Source: Podocnemis expansa (Eukaryota; Chordata; Testudines; Podocnemididae). From it: a DNA stretch of 64,000 bases. The stretch covers positions 8,711,207-8,775,206 of the forward strand of contig ML682024.1 in the NCBI GenBank assembly GCA_007922195.1, written 5' to 3'. Each line of letters opens with the position of its first letter. Positions within the stretch are counted from its first letter, which is position 1. The position numbers and the translations under genes are program-made. Below are positions 1 through 10,521 of the stretch, piece by piece. The notes beneath the pieces were generated by a model. It was not told the DNA's origin. It worked only from the letters and a program-made list of their open reading frames with translations, and searched no databases.

Positions 1-434
1 TTTTAAAACCCAACACAGCTTAACTGAAATCAGAATTGTTCCCCAGAGCTGTTGACATGCAAGGTCCTTTGCAGTCCTTCAAAAAAAAATTATGAGCTGA
101 AAGGAAACATTTTGCTTCATTTTGAATTGAAAGCTTTGTTTCACAAACAGCATATGTGAGGTCATGCTGCATGGAGAGTGCCACTGTAGAACAAAACAGA
201 GCAAAAGTAGATCCAGATGGCATCCTCTGTGTGACATGACCTCATACATGTGGCATCTCTGAGGTCATGCAGAATGGCATCCTCTGTACACTGAGGACTG
301 CTGACATCCCCTCTATTTGTGAAATAAGCCCACTTGGTGTCATGACCCACAGTTTGGGAACTGTTGGTTTAGGTGCTGATGAAAGGCTTTTGGGGGGGAG
401 CTGGGGAAACAAGCCAGGTCTGGGCTCTGCTGAT
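1..434. other. Unassigned sequence
   Basis: I see no gene, RNA gene or recognisable repeat here. The open frames are short and have no family features. It lies in the direction in which the minus-strand Ig-receptor gene would continue, but no second Ig-like exon (paired cysteines, Y-x-C motif, phase-1 splice sites) is visible. Confidence 0.4.
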
Positions 435-560
435 CTACATTATAGTATAGTAGCTAGCACCTCTGCTTAATATGAAAAAAGTCCTGGGTTCAATTCCCAG
501 GAGATTAGACTCAATGATCTCATGAGGTCCCTTCCAACCCTATGATTTGATTCTAAAGTC
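435..560 (+). repeat. tRNA-derived SINE with CR1-like tail
   Basis: A tRNA-like head is visible, with a B-box-like GGGTTCAATTCCC flanked by the complementary CCTGG and CCAGG of a T-stem. It is followed by a tail resembling a CR1 3' end (GAGGTCCCTTCCAACC, then a degenerate ATGATTTGATTCT). A tRNA head joined to a LINE-like tail is the usual layout of reptile SINEs that borrow CR1 machinery. The head is decayed, so the parent tRNA cannot be named. Confidence 0.5.
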
Positions 561-1299
561 AATTCCTGGGACTCAGTCAATGACTGGGCACTGGCATGGG
601 AAGGAGATTCCTGTAAGGGATTTGTCCACCAGCTGTTTGTGATACCTCTTTTCTAGGACTGAAGCACAGAGCATGAATTACTAATTACAGGGAGAGAAAG
701 AACTTGTGAGTCCAGGTGTGGTGATGCATTTGGTGCCTCCAGCAGGAGCAACAGCAAGAGTGTAGAGGAAGGAAATAATTCCCCAAATGCCAATTTAGCA
801 GATGGGGTTGGTGAAATCCAGATGAAAGTCTTGCCCCACAGAAGGGTTTTGGATCAGCCTTTGAAAGGGCCATTTTCCTGCCCTACAAAGATTTTGCCCA
901 GCTCAGCAATGCTGGTTAAAGCCTGGGAGAGCAGCAGGGAGAATGCTCTCCCTTCGATGTATACCTCATCCTATTGTGTTATTATGTGTTTCCTTCAAAT
1001 CCATTGTCAAGGTGACCACACACAATGGGGTTGCCCATCCCAGCACTCACATTCCCCTAAATAGTGGCCCAAGAATAAATAAATGCCTCAGAATCATGTA
1101 CCTTGGGAGGAGGAATCCCTGATGCCATCTCTGCTGGAGTCCTCACCTAGGCAATAAGCACGTAAGATATCAGAGTTGACCATGGCTCTATTACAGGCCC
1201 ACACACTGCCCTAGCACAACTACACAACTTGGCAATAACTAGTTGGTTGCAGCACCACTGAAATGGACCTGGGCGTGTTTTGATTTGAGAAAGCAAAAC

Positions 1300-1640
1300 T
1301 GAGCAGAGACCTGAGAACTGTCTATAAGATTCAGGGCTGTTATAGAGAGGATGGTGATCAAGCATTCAGTGACCATGATGGTGGAAGAAGAATAAATGGG
1401 CTCATTCTGCAGCAAGGGAGGTTTAGATGACACAGCAGGATAAACTGTCTAGCAACCAGAGCAATTAAGCTCTGAAACAGCTTCCGAGGGAGGTTGTCAA
1501 ATCCCCTCATTGGAGGCTATTAAGAGCAGGTGGGACAAACCACCTGTCAGGTACAGTTCAAAGATTTACTCTGTCCTGCCTTAGCACAGTGGGCTGGAGT
1601 TAATAGAATCTATCAACCCAGCATTTCTATGATGTTCCCC
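1300..1640 (+). mobile_element. CR1 LINE 3' fragment
   Basis: The text follows the end of CR1 ORF2 and its 3' UTR: a GCTCTGAAACAGCTTCC block, GAGGGAGGTTGTCAAATCCC, CATTGGAGGCTATTAAGAGCAGG, then a decayed TTTCTATGATG end. The mirror copy lies at about 20690-21035 on the minus strand in the right arm, so this insertion predates the duplication. Confidence 0.75.
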
Positions 1641-1883
1641 ACCTCCCTTGGCTGGGCCTTCTAAGCCCAGATGGATAAAATACAGAGTATTTGGAGGGGA
1701 GGTGGGTGGGTCCCTGTGACAAATTTGAAAGAACGAGATTTTGTTGGAAAGTTTTTGTTTTAGATTTTGAAAATCAATGAACCTCAGCATTTGGATTGTT
1801 GAAGTTTGTTATTTAATTGTTAGTCTCACTCTGCTGTTTAACTCCATGTTCTGTGATGCTGAGTTGCTAGGCAGGGATAAGCT

Positions 1884-1949
1884 AGGATCTCTCTCTCTCT
1901 CTCTCTCTCTCNNNNNNNNNNCACACACACACACACACACACACACACA
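1884..1949. repeat. (CT)n / gap / (CA)n microsatellite
   Basis: A CT run, then ten Ns (1912-1921), then a CA run. It starts seven bases beyond the Ig-exon donor splice site on the minus strand. The gap is probably an unresolved repeat length. Confidence 0.9.
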
Positions 1950-1956
1950 GTCTTAC

Positions 1957-2250
1957 CAGTGATTCTGAGGTGCTGGGCAGGGCTGAGCTGGGATTTGACC
2001 ACATGGTTGTTGCTGTCCTTGACCTCATACCCACAGGAGTAATTCCCAGAGCTGCCCTCTGACACCACATGGTCATAGTCGTAGGTGACTTTCTGCAATA
2101 AGCCCTTCTGGGAAGAAATCTCCTCCCTGTCCTTACAGAAGACAACACGAGTGGCCAGGATGCGGGAGAGCACGGAGCACTGGAGTCGCACAGAGCCCCC
2201 CGGTCGGATGGACGTCTGATTCAGGTAGAGTCTGGGGGCACGGAGAGCAC
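1957..2250 (-). CDS. Exon 3: Ig-like domain
   Basis: The exon is 294 nt, with acceptor TTTCCTAG just above 2250, donor GTAAGA below 1957 and phase 1 at both ends. It encodes 98 residues: a Leu-Tyr-Leu-Asn-Gln-Thr strand, the first Ig cysteine in RLQCSV, a C-strand VVFCKDREE with an extra cysteine and no tryptophan, and the second Ig cysteine in GNYSCGYE. A C strand with lysine-aspartate in place of tryptophan is a feature of Fc-receptor and LRC domains. One N-glycosylation site is NQT near the start and another is NYS before the second cysteine. No stop or frameshift is present. The domain type is firm; the receptor class is inferred. Confidence 0.75.
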
Positions 2251-3469
2251 CTAGGAAATAGAATGGGTCAAAGCTGTTAGTGGGGTGTTGGTGGTGCCCA
2301 GCGCTGTCAGTGGGGCAGGAAGTAAGCCTGTGCTACCTCTGAGGTCAGGTGGATGCTCTGATTCCACCCCAGCTGGGCAAATGGGGGGACAAACTCTCTT
2401 CAGTGACAGAAAGTTTTATTAAGTGAGGTCTTTTGGTTTGCAGAAGAGCCTGGAGGTTCAGATGGGCTGGGTTCCATTGTCTGGTGATGGGCATGTCCTA
2501 GAACACAGGGCCCCAATGCAGGCACGCTGCTGACCCATGGTTCTAAGAGGAGCTGAGACTCTGTGCTGCGGAAAGGTAAATCCCTTGGGTTCACAGCCGT
2601 GGTATTCGCTCCTTCCCAGGCCTGGTACACTGGAGTGGGACTGGCCAGAGACACAACTCTTTCACCCCTGTATCACATAGGCCTTAAATGAGAAAGAGCT
2701 AAGAGGCACCAGGACAGGGAAGGACTGGCCATGAGATTCGCTTACCCCATTCAGATTACACGCAGACCTAGCCACCTTCCTGCTCCATTGCACTGAGCTG
2801 AGCTGGGCGCAGCCAAGGCTTAGTTGTTGGACAGAACTGGAGGATGGGGGGTAAATGCCATGGGTAGACTGAGGACAGACAAAGAGATGGACTTACCAGG
2901 AACTGAGCAGATCTCCTGGCTGCTGGGACTCAACACTGAAGATGGAAAGGTGACATGGTTAGTGCTGGTTAGAATCTCCCCGGCTGTGAGATGCCTGGAC
3001 TGTCTGATGGGGTTTCTGCTCCTTCCATGAGCACGGTCCCTGGTTCCAGCTCACCAAGAAGTGGGGCATATGAATCTAAATTGTGGCCTTCCTAGGAGAT
3101 GCTTTAGTCAAACACAAGTTACTGGACTCAGTGCCAGAAGCTGGGGGACAGTCTCTGCTCTGGGCTATCAGGTGTCAGGCTGTAGGGGCTAATCCTGGCC
3201 TGAAGCTCTGTGAAGTTGTCACTGTAGCTGCAGCCTGGACTGACTGCTGGCCCCATCCTGTCCCCAGCACTATGCACTGTCCCTGTGCTGGTTTTGAATA
3301 GTCCCATTCCCTCAACCATCCCAACAGGCCAATCCTCTGCCACTGATGTGGATTTGCTAACTGCCTGGGCCAGGGGCTGCCCTCAGTTCTGTTTCCTCCC
3401 AACCCCCATGAATTAGCCCAGGGTTCCTGGATGCTCACCAGATAGCAAGAGGCACAGAGGCAGGATCAT
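1957..3469 (-). CDS. Leukocyte-receptor-like Ig-superfamily gene, first three exons (partial)
   Basis: Three minus-strand exons can be joined by eye: 3439-3469, 2897-2935 and 1957-2250. All have GT donors and AG acceptors and all junctions are phase 1. The product starts with a hydrophobic leader (MILPLCLLLS), continues through a 13-residue mini-exon and then a 98-residue Ig domain with paired cysteines. Mammalian and avian leukocyte-receptor-complex (LRC) and Fc-receptor-like genes use a split leader with a short second exon of this kind, so a surface immune receptor is the best guess. No transmembrane or cytoplasmic exon is in the window; later exons would lie beyond base 1. I cannot name an orthologue. 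Introns are 503 and 646 nt. The mirror copy at 17935-20414 is broken, whereas this one has no stop, which suggests it may still be used. No TATA box or polyadenylation site could be assigned. Confidence 0.65.
2897..2935 (-). CDS. Exon 2: 39-nt mini-exon completing the leader
   Basis: The acceptor is CTTCAG and the donor GTAAGT, both on the minus strand. The 39 nt keep phase 1 at both ends and encode VLSPSSQEICSVP. A cleavage site near the serines before QEI is plausible. The same 39-nt exon with equivalent splice sites occurs at 19423-19461 in the other arm. A very short second leader exon is characteristic of LRC-type and Fc-receptor-like genes; I know of 36-nt examples in LRC genes, so 39 nt is close but not identical. 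Confidence 0.65.
3439..3469 (-). CDS. Exon 1: signal-peptide start
   Basis: ATG at 3469 opens ten codons, MILPLCLLLS, plus one base before a donor reading GTGAGC (phase 1). The leucine-rich stretch is a typical start of a leader. The mirror exon at 17935-17965 has the same length and donor position and reads MILSLCFLLS. Conservation of the ATG and the splice site in both arms supports this start. Confidence 0.65.
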
Positions 3470-4017
3470 CACAGCAGTAGGGAGACTGAGAGAAATGGAA
3501 ACAACTTAGCGGCTTCTGCTCTTAACAGTTGGAAGGAAACAAATTACAGTCACTCCTTGCTCTGTCCTGCTCCTTCTAATCCATAAGGTGCAGGGAGAGG
3601 ACATCCTCATCCTTCATGTGCTTCAGTCTGTGCCATCTTCCCCTCAAGGTAGAAGGACCCTTTCGCCACTTACAATCTCCTCCAGCCTGACAGAGCTGGG
3701 CTGAGAATCCAGATACAGTCACTGCTTTGAGTCTCCAACTGAGCTGTATAGCTGAGGCAGCAGGGAGGCTGCATCCCCTTTCTGCTCTCTTCCGTCCTGT
3801 CCTCTCATCGATCATCACTGCTCCCCATTTCCTGTCCCTTGCACACCCACTTTGGCCACAGCGTCTCTATTTAGGGCTGGAAGCCTGAGAATCAAACACA
3901 CATCAAATACATCTATAAAACTCTCCCTTGATTTAGTAACAGAGGACTCAGCCAAGCTCACCCTGTTAGTCACAGGCCTGGCCTGGCTGGAGAGTTTAAC
4001 AGTAAGACCGTCTAGTT

Positions 4018-4190
4018 CCTCCATAGACTTCAAAGTGCTTTATGCAGGAGGGAAATGGATAGTGAAACTGAGGCAGAGGATTGTGGGGGGAGCCAAGGAC
4101 AAAAGCCCATAATCCTGAATCCCAAGCAAATGGTCTGCCTGCTAAGCCATACTTCTGTTTACATCAGAGGCCACTGTGACAAAGGTATTT
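4018..4190 (-). repeat. MIR-type SINE relic
   Basis: Read on the minus strand it has the pattern of a MIR: a tRNA-like TGGCTTAGCAGGCAGA head, CTCTGCCTCAGTTTC in the body, and GCACTTTGAAGTCTATGG at the end. The mirror copy in the right arm (about 16918-17390) is the same insertion, there split by a MITE. This copy is therefore the unoccupied site. Confidence 0.6.
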
Positions 4191-5132
4191 AGGGACCTCG
4201 CAATGCAGCCAGGCATCTAGTGGGATTCACTGCAGCTCCTAAGCAGGCTGGGCACCTGACTTGCTTTGGAGGCTAATGACAGTGAGGCACTTTACTCCCT
4301 TGGGCACTCTGGCAATCACACAAAGACCCTGTCTGCATTGCTGTCTCCAAAATCTAGCACCAAGTGATAAAGGATCTGGAGCAGCTGAGAAATGGCAGCA
4401 TCTGCTCCATGCAAAGCAGGGCCAGGCAGTCCAAAAGCTGCCTGCCCTTGTGTGTGAGCCATGCCCTACGCATATGCTGGAGGATCTGTGACCATGTGTC
4501 CCTTGATGAGCTCTCAGCTGTCACCATGGGCCACATGCTGCTCAATCTGGGAAGGCAGCATGGTCCAGTCACTGGATGTTAGGAGAATCAATTGCGTAGG
4601 AGCCCTTTTCTCTCTAGGAGGATTATGGCAAACCTGATGTGCTCACACCAGGACATATTATTGATGTCGGTGTGATCACAGGTACAGGAAAAGTAGCTGC
4701 ACATGGAAAGGATGTTGCATCTGGTCAAACTGGGGAGGAGGTCGAAGGTGCTGGAGACATGGCTGGAGCAGGAGAGATGTGAACAGGTGACTCATGACTC
4801 AATGGTATATCCTCTGTAATGGTGAGGTCAGGTTGGTCAGTTTGAGGTGTATCCTTGGGACAGGTATGGCCAGGTAGCAACTAATCTACATGCTGATGGC
4901 AAGCAAGACCATACACTGTCTGAACAGAGTAAGAAACAGGTCCTGCCTGAGTGATGACAGTAGCAAGGACCCATTTAGCTCTTGAAGCAAAATTGCAAGC
5001 TAGGATGGCCTGTCCCAGAGTGAAGGTTCAATCCTTTACCTTCAATGCACATGTGCTGACTTGGTTCTGTTGTTGGCAATGAACAACTTGTTTTCCTGTT
5101 GGTTTCAACAAATCAAAGCAAGTGTGCAACTG

Positions 5133-5720
5133 TCATCCCATCACAAGGAAAGCAGGGAACATTTTAGTTATAGACTGAGGGGTAGTCCTATAGGAGAATA
5201 AAAAGTTGTCCAGATGCTTCTGAAGAGAACATCCCCCCATCAATTTTAGAGCTTGTTTCATAGTTTGCATGAACCTTTCAGTTAGGCCATTGGTGGAAAG
5301 ATGGTACGGTGCTGACCTGATGGGGTGTATTCCATTTGCCTTCATAACAAACTGCGGTCCATTGTCACTCATCAGCTATTCTGGGATACCATAATGACTA
5401 AAGAATCCACATAGGTTCTGAATAGTGCTTTCAGTAATAGTGGATTACATTACAGCAACTCCTAGCTTTTTAGAATGGGCATCAACAACAATTTAAAACA
5501 TGCATCCTTTGAACGGACCAGCAAAATCAACATGAATACATTGACATGGACTTTCAGGCCAGTCCCATGGGTGAAGTGGTGCCAACTGAGGTGTGTTTCT
5601 GATGCTCTGACATGAAATACAAGTCCTTGCCATCTCCCCAGTGGCTCAGTCCATACACAGCCACCAAAAATAACTTTTTGCAATTTCCTTCATGCATACT
5701 ATAACACAGTAAGTTGAAAG
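5133..5720 (-). pseudogene. Gypsy-1 integrase remnant
   Basis: The minus strand shows a zinc-binding CxxC remnant (CISCQS), then HVDFAGPF with the first catalytic aspartate near 5540, then SDNGPQF with the second near 5370, then an ERFMQTMKQAL helix carrying the catalytic glutamate near 5280. The frame has several stops and at least one shift. The protein would join element cDNA to host DNA in the nucleus; this copy cannot encode it. Confidence 0.75.
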
Positions 5721-6098
5721 GAGATATTCCAACAAATGTGGTCTCAATGATGGTGGGATAATGACATGAATATCCCACAACAAACACCCAGGCTAAATTG
5801 ATAACTCCATCCTCCTAGACATGTAGGGGAGGAGGTCAGGTATGACATGGGTGTTCCAGAAGGATGTTCCATGTATCAGTGTGTCCATAACATTAAACAG
5901 TACTGGGTCAACATGTGTTGTTTTCTTTATTTTCAATAGTAGTGACAGGTGTTTTCTTTCTGTTCAAAGTAAAAAGATTCCTTCCTAGCCCATATCTGGA
6001 TGTGCTACTGGCAGGGGTAGCTGCGAAAGACCATCTGTGTTGCAATGCAAAGATTTCCAACACTTGATCTCGTATGTATATCCAGAATGTAGAAAGAT

Positions 6099-6440
6099 CT
6101 ACCATTGCATACAACTAGCAGCCAAAAGTGGAATGCCTGTGTGTGGCCCCAAAATTGATGTCAGGGGTCGATGGTCAGTGAGGAATGCAAACTTCTTTCC
6201 AGACAGGTCCTGGTGAAATTTCTGGACAGCACAAACAATTCCCAGTGCCTTACGCTTGATTTGGGCATAATTAGTTTCTGACTTGCTGAAAGTGCATGAA
6301 GCAAAAGTGACGGGCCTTTCTTCTCCTAAAAGCATAACCTGGAACAACAGAGGCCCAACTCCATAATGAGAGGCATCACATTCTAGCTGTAGGGGTAAGG
6401 ATGGATTGAAGTGCACCAGGGCCCTTGAACTAATCAATGT
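6099..6440 (-). pseudogene. Gypsy-1 RNase H domain remnant
   Basis: The frame carries LECDASHYGVG (catalytic aspartate), a PVTFASCTFSKSETNYAQIKRKALGIV block and FLTDHRPLTSILG, all diagnostic of Ty3/Gypsy RNase H. The frame continues into MITE sequence at its upstream end, so the link to reverse transcriptase is lost at 6441. It would degrade RNA in the RNA-DNA hybrid during reverse transcription. Confidence 0.8.
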
Positions 6441-7085
6441 GGGTGTGTCTACATTGGAGAGCATTTTCAAAAAAACTTTTTTTCAAAAATGCTATTTCGA
6501 GAGAATGGTCCAGGGACTGCTCCTTGTCCTGAAATACTGCGGCTTTTTTTTTATTCCCAAAAGTGAAAGTCTACACCAGACTTTCTTTTTCAAAAAAGAA
6601 CAAGGTAATAGAAAAGGTAGGCACGTTTTTTGAAAAAAAAAAAAAAAAAAGCCTTGGCCATGTCCAGTGACGGTTTGTTTTAAAAAAAAAACTCTCTCTC
6701 AAAAAAAGCTTTTTATTTTGAAAAAACTGTTGGGTTTAGCTTTTTTGGCAATGCTAAAACCTCATTACATTTCCTAAAAAAGCCTTTTTCAAGATAGCTT
6801 TTTCGAAAAAGCTATTGCTGGATGCGGCAAAGGCTTTTTTTCCCCAAAAAGCCTGCCTATCTTTTCCATCGCCTTGCCTTTTTTTGAAAAAGAGAGTCCG
6901 TTGTAGACTTTCACTTGGGGGGGGGGGCGACGTGGTATTTCAGGACAAGGAGCAGTCCCCGGACTATTCTCCTGAAATAGCATTTTTGAAAAAAAGTTAT
7001 TTTGAGATAATTATTTCGAATATATTTTGAAACAATTTTTTCAAAAAAAGCTTTTTCAGAAATGCTCTCCAAAGTAGATATAGCC
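6441..7085. mobile_element. MITE inserted in Gypsy-1 pol
   Basis: The ends are inverted repeats: GGGTGTGTCTACATTGGAGA at the left, and its near reverse complement ending in AGTAGATATAGCC at the right. The homology continues inward (GAGCATTT, then a GGACAAGGAGCAGTCC block in both halves), so much of the 645 bp is one imperfect palindrome. The interior is rich in TTTTTCAAAAAA. TGT flanks both ends, a possible 3-bp TSD. No coding capacity; it would need a transposase supplied in trans. Confidence 0.7.
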
Positions 7086-7186
7086 TGTAAGTTCAAATTT
7101 GTTGAATGCAACATCACAGGCTTCCATCCAGTTCCATCCCTGCTTGACCCAAGGACCTTATGCGGGGGTTTCAGGAGCATTGCCAA

Positions 7187-8089
7187 CTATTTAATAAAAT
7201 TGCCATAATAGTTTGGTAACCCTAAAAAAGTGTGAAGCTGGCTTATGTTCTGAGGGGGTGGAATGTCCACAATAGTCTTTACCTTGGCCAGAGACTTATG
7301 GAGGCCAGCAGCATCCATTATATGTCCTGAATATTCAACAGGGGTCTGGAAAAATTCACATTTGTTTTGGTGACTGCGTAGGCCATACTCTTTCAGTGTT
7401 TGTAGAGTAGCCCCCAAGTTTGTAAAGTGCTCTTCATTAGTCTTGCCAGTGATCAGGGTGTCATCAAGATAGCACTGTACTCCTGATAAATCACTCAGTA
7501 TCTGGTCCTTGGCCCTCTGGAACAAAGCCACAGTCAAAGTAATTCCAAAAGGCAAGTGGCAGTATCTGTACAGCATCTTGTGTGTTACAATAGTCAACAA
7601 CTCTTGAGATTCTTCTTCAACATGCATTTGTAAGTATGCTTGACTGAACCCAATCTTGCTGAATTTTTGTCCCCTAGCCAAACCCATGAAGATGTCCTCA
7701 ATGTAGAGAAGAGGGTATTGCTCTGCATCTAACACTGGATCAACAGTGACCTTGAATTCTTCACAGATCTGAATGGAGCCATCTTTCTTTATTATTGCAA
7801 CAACTGGTGTCACCCATTGGCTGTTTGTAACCAGCACTAAGATTCCATCCATAACTAGGCACTCCAAGTCTGCTTCAACCTTAGATCTGATTCCAAATGG
7901 CACCATGCTGGCCTTCAAACATTTTGTTTGGCAATCAGGCTTAATATTTAACTTCACAGTGATTTGTTTCATGCTGCCTAAGTCCTCTCCAAAAACAGAA
8001 GCATGTTTTGCTCGTATCATTTCTGGACCTGATTCTTCCTTAGCCATTTGATGAACTTCTGCCAAACTGAGTTGGATCTTCTTAACCAA
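7187..8089 (-). pseudogene. Gypsy-1 reverse transcriptase remnant
   Basis: This is a 300-codon open stretch of a Ty3/Gypsy reverse transcriptase. Visible blocks are the fingers (PDCQTKCLKASMVPFGI), VTPVVAIIKKDGSIQIC, FSKIGFSQAYLQMHV (the first catalytic aspartate position reads G in KIGFSQ, usually KLDLSQ), LPFGITLTVALFQR, and QCYLDDTLITG with the YLDD catalytic pair. The thumb and connection end in LHTFLGLPNYYGNFIK. Loss of the first aspartate means it would be inactive even without the MITE downstream. Confidence 0.85.
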
Positions 8090-8270
8090 GATCTTCTCAT
8101 TAAGGCTGAGTAATTACTTCTCACCACAAACAGCGGCAGCCTTGCAGTCTGTCCATTAAGTTCTACTTTCATAGCAATAGGACCCAACATGGGGACAGCC
8201 TCTCCCATGTAGCTCTTCAGAACAACTAGTGTCAGATGCTTTAAGTCCTTCTCATAAACAGTGTCTGAAA

Positions 8271-8579
8271 CTAGTGGACTGCTGCACCCATGTCCACTTG
8301 CATGCATATGGGTTTACCTTCTAACAAGTGTGTCACCCTGAATTCATGAGGGCCAATGGTTATAGACAAAACTTGGAGTGACACTTCATCTTCTGAGCTG
8401 GTGTTGCCTTGACTGTCCAGTGCCTGGTCTGTTGCGTACAGATTTTCCCTTTTGGCCTGCCAAACTACAGGGTTCTTTTTCCTTGGTCTGCCTCGACTTT
8501 TGTTTGCAGGCACATTCAATGTGCCTTCTCTTGCCACATTGTCAACACACCAGCCCCTTACATCAGCATTCAGATACAC
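8271..8579 (-). pseudogene. Gypsy-1 protease region remnant
   Basis: The frame ends in PICMQVDMGAAVH, which corresponds to the aspartic-protease motif DTGAA with the threonine replaced. The next segment (8017-8307) in another frame carries the following strands. The upstream part (RGRPRKKN) is basic linker. Frameshifts separate it from both gag and reverse transcriptase. Confidence 0.6.
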
Positions 8580-8626
8580 AATGACCCAGTCTTCAACACC
8601 AGTACCATTCCTGCTTCCCCAGTGCC

Positions 8627-9092
8627 TTATGGTTGGTTCTGGGGATACCTTATATGCACTTCAGCACTAGCTCCGATTTGTTGTATATCGTGGATGGCCC
8701 ATTCCATAGCGACTGCAATATCAATAGCTTTCTGCAAGGTGAGCTGACCTTTGGTTAGCATATGTTTCCATGTTGGTTCACAGCATAGGCAGCCTCTTAC
8801 ACAGCATTTCATCTAATGTGTTCTTGAAATCACAGTGTTTCGACAGTTTCTTTAGAGCTGCTACAAATTCACCTTCACCTTGATTCTTGTAGTGGAATCG
8901 ATATCTCTCTGCTATTACCAGTGGTTTTGGGCAAAGATGTGTTCCCAGAATTCCCACTAGAAGATCATTATAAGATCTTGTTTCAGGCTTCTCAGGATAA
9001 AGCAAATCACATAGTAAACTATAAGTCTTAGTTCCTATAACCATTAGGAAGACAGGCATCTTCTTTTCATTACTTATATCATTCACTATCAC
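8627..9092 (-). pseudogene. Gypsy-1 gag-like remnant
   Basis: Two overlapping minus-strand frames (8778-9092 and 8627-8812) carry a Gypsy-type capsid pattern: KTYSLLCDLLYPEKPETRSY, a RYRFHYKNQGEGEFVAALKK block, LSKHCDF and LDEMLCKRL. Upstream, a frame near 9110-9170 seems to hold the start of gag. No zinc knuckle is clear. The identification rests on these capsid motifs and on the position before protease. Confidence 0.65.
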
Positions 9093-9250
9093 AAAGTTCA
9101 GAAAACATAATATATAAATGTGTCCAAGAATGCATCATAGCTCTCAGGAGGACCAATGAGTGAAGCCATATGCCTGTACCCTCTTGTGGTTGTTATCTCC
9201 CCTTTGCTGCCTTCACCCAGCAAGCTATCAAATGTAAGCTTGTAGCTCCC

Positions 9251-9600
9251 AGCCAGCACCCTTCAAGCAAACGGCTCAGATTTCCAGCTATGTAAACAGT
9301 AAGAAATAAAATTTGTTCTTACATGAACTCAGGGTCTTCTATGTTGTCAGGATAGTCATCTCAGAATCCCCATCATCTTGCAAGGTATTGTGTAGAATCT
9401 ATATTTATGGGATTATGGAATAAACATTTATTGGAGCTCTTTTCTGTAGCTTTATTAACCAAGGCCAGAACCAGACTAACAAACAGGTAAGATAACTCCC
9501 CACATCTATTACTATGACAACCCCAATCATACTAATGTAACCTGAAAGACCACAGACATTGTTTGAATGAAAATAACTTGTTTGATTTGATAAAATAGAT
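9251..9600. other. Unassigned; possible Gypsy-1 leader or LTR remains
   Basis: AT-rich sequence upstream of the Gypsy-1 gag remnant. It contains AATAAA-like stretches but no copy of it is recognisable near 4590. I cannot define an LTR. Confidence 0.3.
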
Positions 9601-9654
9601 TAACAAACTACTTTGTGAATCACCCTTTTCTGCATGCTTATATACAGCTAACAT

Positions 9655-9790
9655 ACTGTAGTTTCCATTTCATGAATCTGATGAAGTGGGATTATACCCA
9701 AGAAAGCTCATGCGATCAGTACATTTGTTCAACTTCAAAAGCACAGCAGAACTCCTTTGTTTTGCTGAATACAGAGCGGAATAGTGGGCT
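9655..9790 (+). mobile_element. PLE 3' end with hammerhead motif
   Basis: CTGATGA at 9678-9684, a GTGGG/CCCAA arm with a short loop, then GAAA at 9702-9705 form the core pattern of a hammerhead ribozyme. The PLE end follows (CATTTGTTCAAC, then AGCAGAACTCCTTTGTTTTG). Hammerhead motifs are known from Penelope-like elements. The stem has a mismatch at its base and the expected UH cleavage position after the GC-TCAT-GC hairpin is not kept, so it is probably inactive. Confidence 0.6.
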
Positions 9791-9799
9791 TAGAAATAG

Positions 9800-10516
9800 A
9801 GTTAATCACAATCAAATAAAAGTTAACTCCCTGTCTGAATGATCTTTTGGTTTATATTACTCTGACTTGGAATCACATAAAATCTTATTGCAGATAATAC
9901 AAATATTTTTTGTTTTATCTAAAGCAGTGTATATGTTTTGAGTGTGTGCGGAGACCTCATTCAGAGTGACAGAGCTAGTGCACAGAAGTTTCTTCGACAA
10001 AATGATGGACAAGTGTAAATGAACTTGCAGGGGGCAGTGGGCAGCACTAAATCCTGAAAGACAGTAGTTCCCAAGGTTGCATCTGGGATTGGGGGTGTTT
10101 GCCTGGAGTTTATCCCGTGAGTGCCTGGTAAGAGGGCTCTTCCACTGAGTGAGGGGCCATGTACATGCAGGAGGCTGAGCATGAGTTGACCCAGGAGTGG
10201 GGGTTCACACAGCAAACTGGGGTAAATCATAGCCCAGGAGTGGAGAATTGGGGTGACACAGCTGCACACCAGTTCAAACTGCAGGAGGGGAACGTCACAC
10301 TGTGGAGAACTCAGGGTCATTCATCTGCTGTGTTGTCCAAGATGGCAGGTACAGAGTCAGGCCCCTTCTCCAGTGGGGACAGTGGTGTGGATACCACTGG
10401 GATTACCTCCGATGTGGCCTGCTCTGCTGCAGGTTCACCCTGTACTGGCCACCTGCATCAGTGGGTGGTCAGAGAACCCTCAAGGGGACAAAATGGGGGT
10501 GGATGCACAGCACATC
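9800..10516. other. Unassigned pre-insertion host sequence
   Basis: This is the left flank of the Gypsy-2 insertion; its continuation is at 15605. Overlapping short frames exist (for example 10159-10569) but lack domain features or splice context. Confidence 0.4.
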
Positions 10517-10521
10517 CCAGG

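Larger units (their letters stand above)
600..4585. repeat. Left arm of large inverted duplication
   Basis: The reverse complement of this segment aligns by eye along its length with about 16475-21725. Matching blocks include the Ig-domain exon, the 39-nt mini-exon, the signal-peptide exon, the MIR relic and the CR1 3' end, all in the same order. Intron 2 is 646 nt here and 659 nt in the other arm. Intron 1 is 503 nt here and 1457 nt there. The outer limit is near 600, opposite 21725. The inner limit is near 4585, where Gypsy sequence starts. Identity looks like that of an old duplication, but I could not compute it. Confidence 0.85.
4590..9250 (-). mobile_element. Gypsy-1: decayed Ty3/Gypsy retrotransposon
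   Basis: On the minus strand the order is gag-like region, protease, reverse transcriptase, RNase H, integrase, as in Ty3/Gypsy elements. Every domain has stops or frameshifts. A 645-bp MITE (6441-7085) separates reverse transcriptase from RNase H. I found no pair of matching LTRs. 9250-9600 may hold the remains of a leader or 5' LTR, and the left end abuts the inverted-duplication arm near 4590. It is a different lineage from Gypsy-2, judged by divergent protein motifs. Confidence 0.8.

Noticed and set aside
478..530. Possible tRNA gene
   Set aside because: Only the T-arm half is tRNA-like and it joins a CR1-like tail, so it is a SINE, not a functional tRNA.
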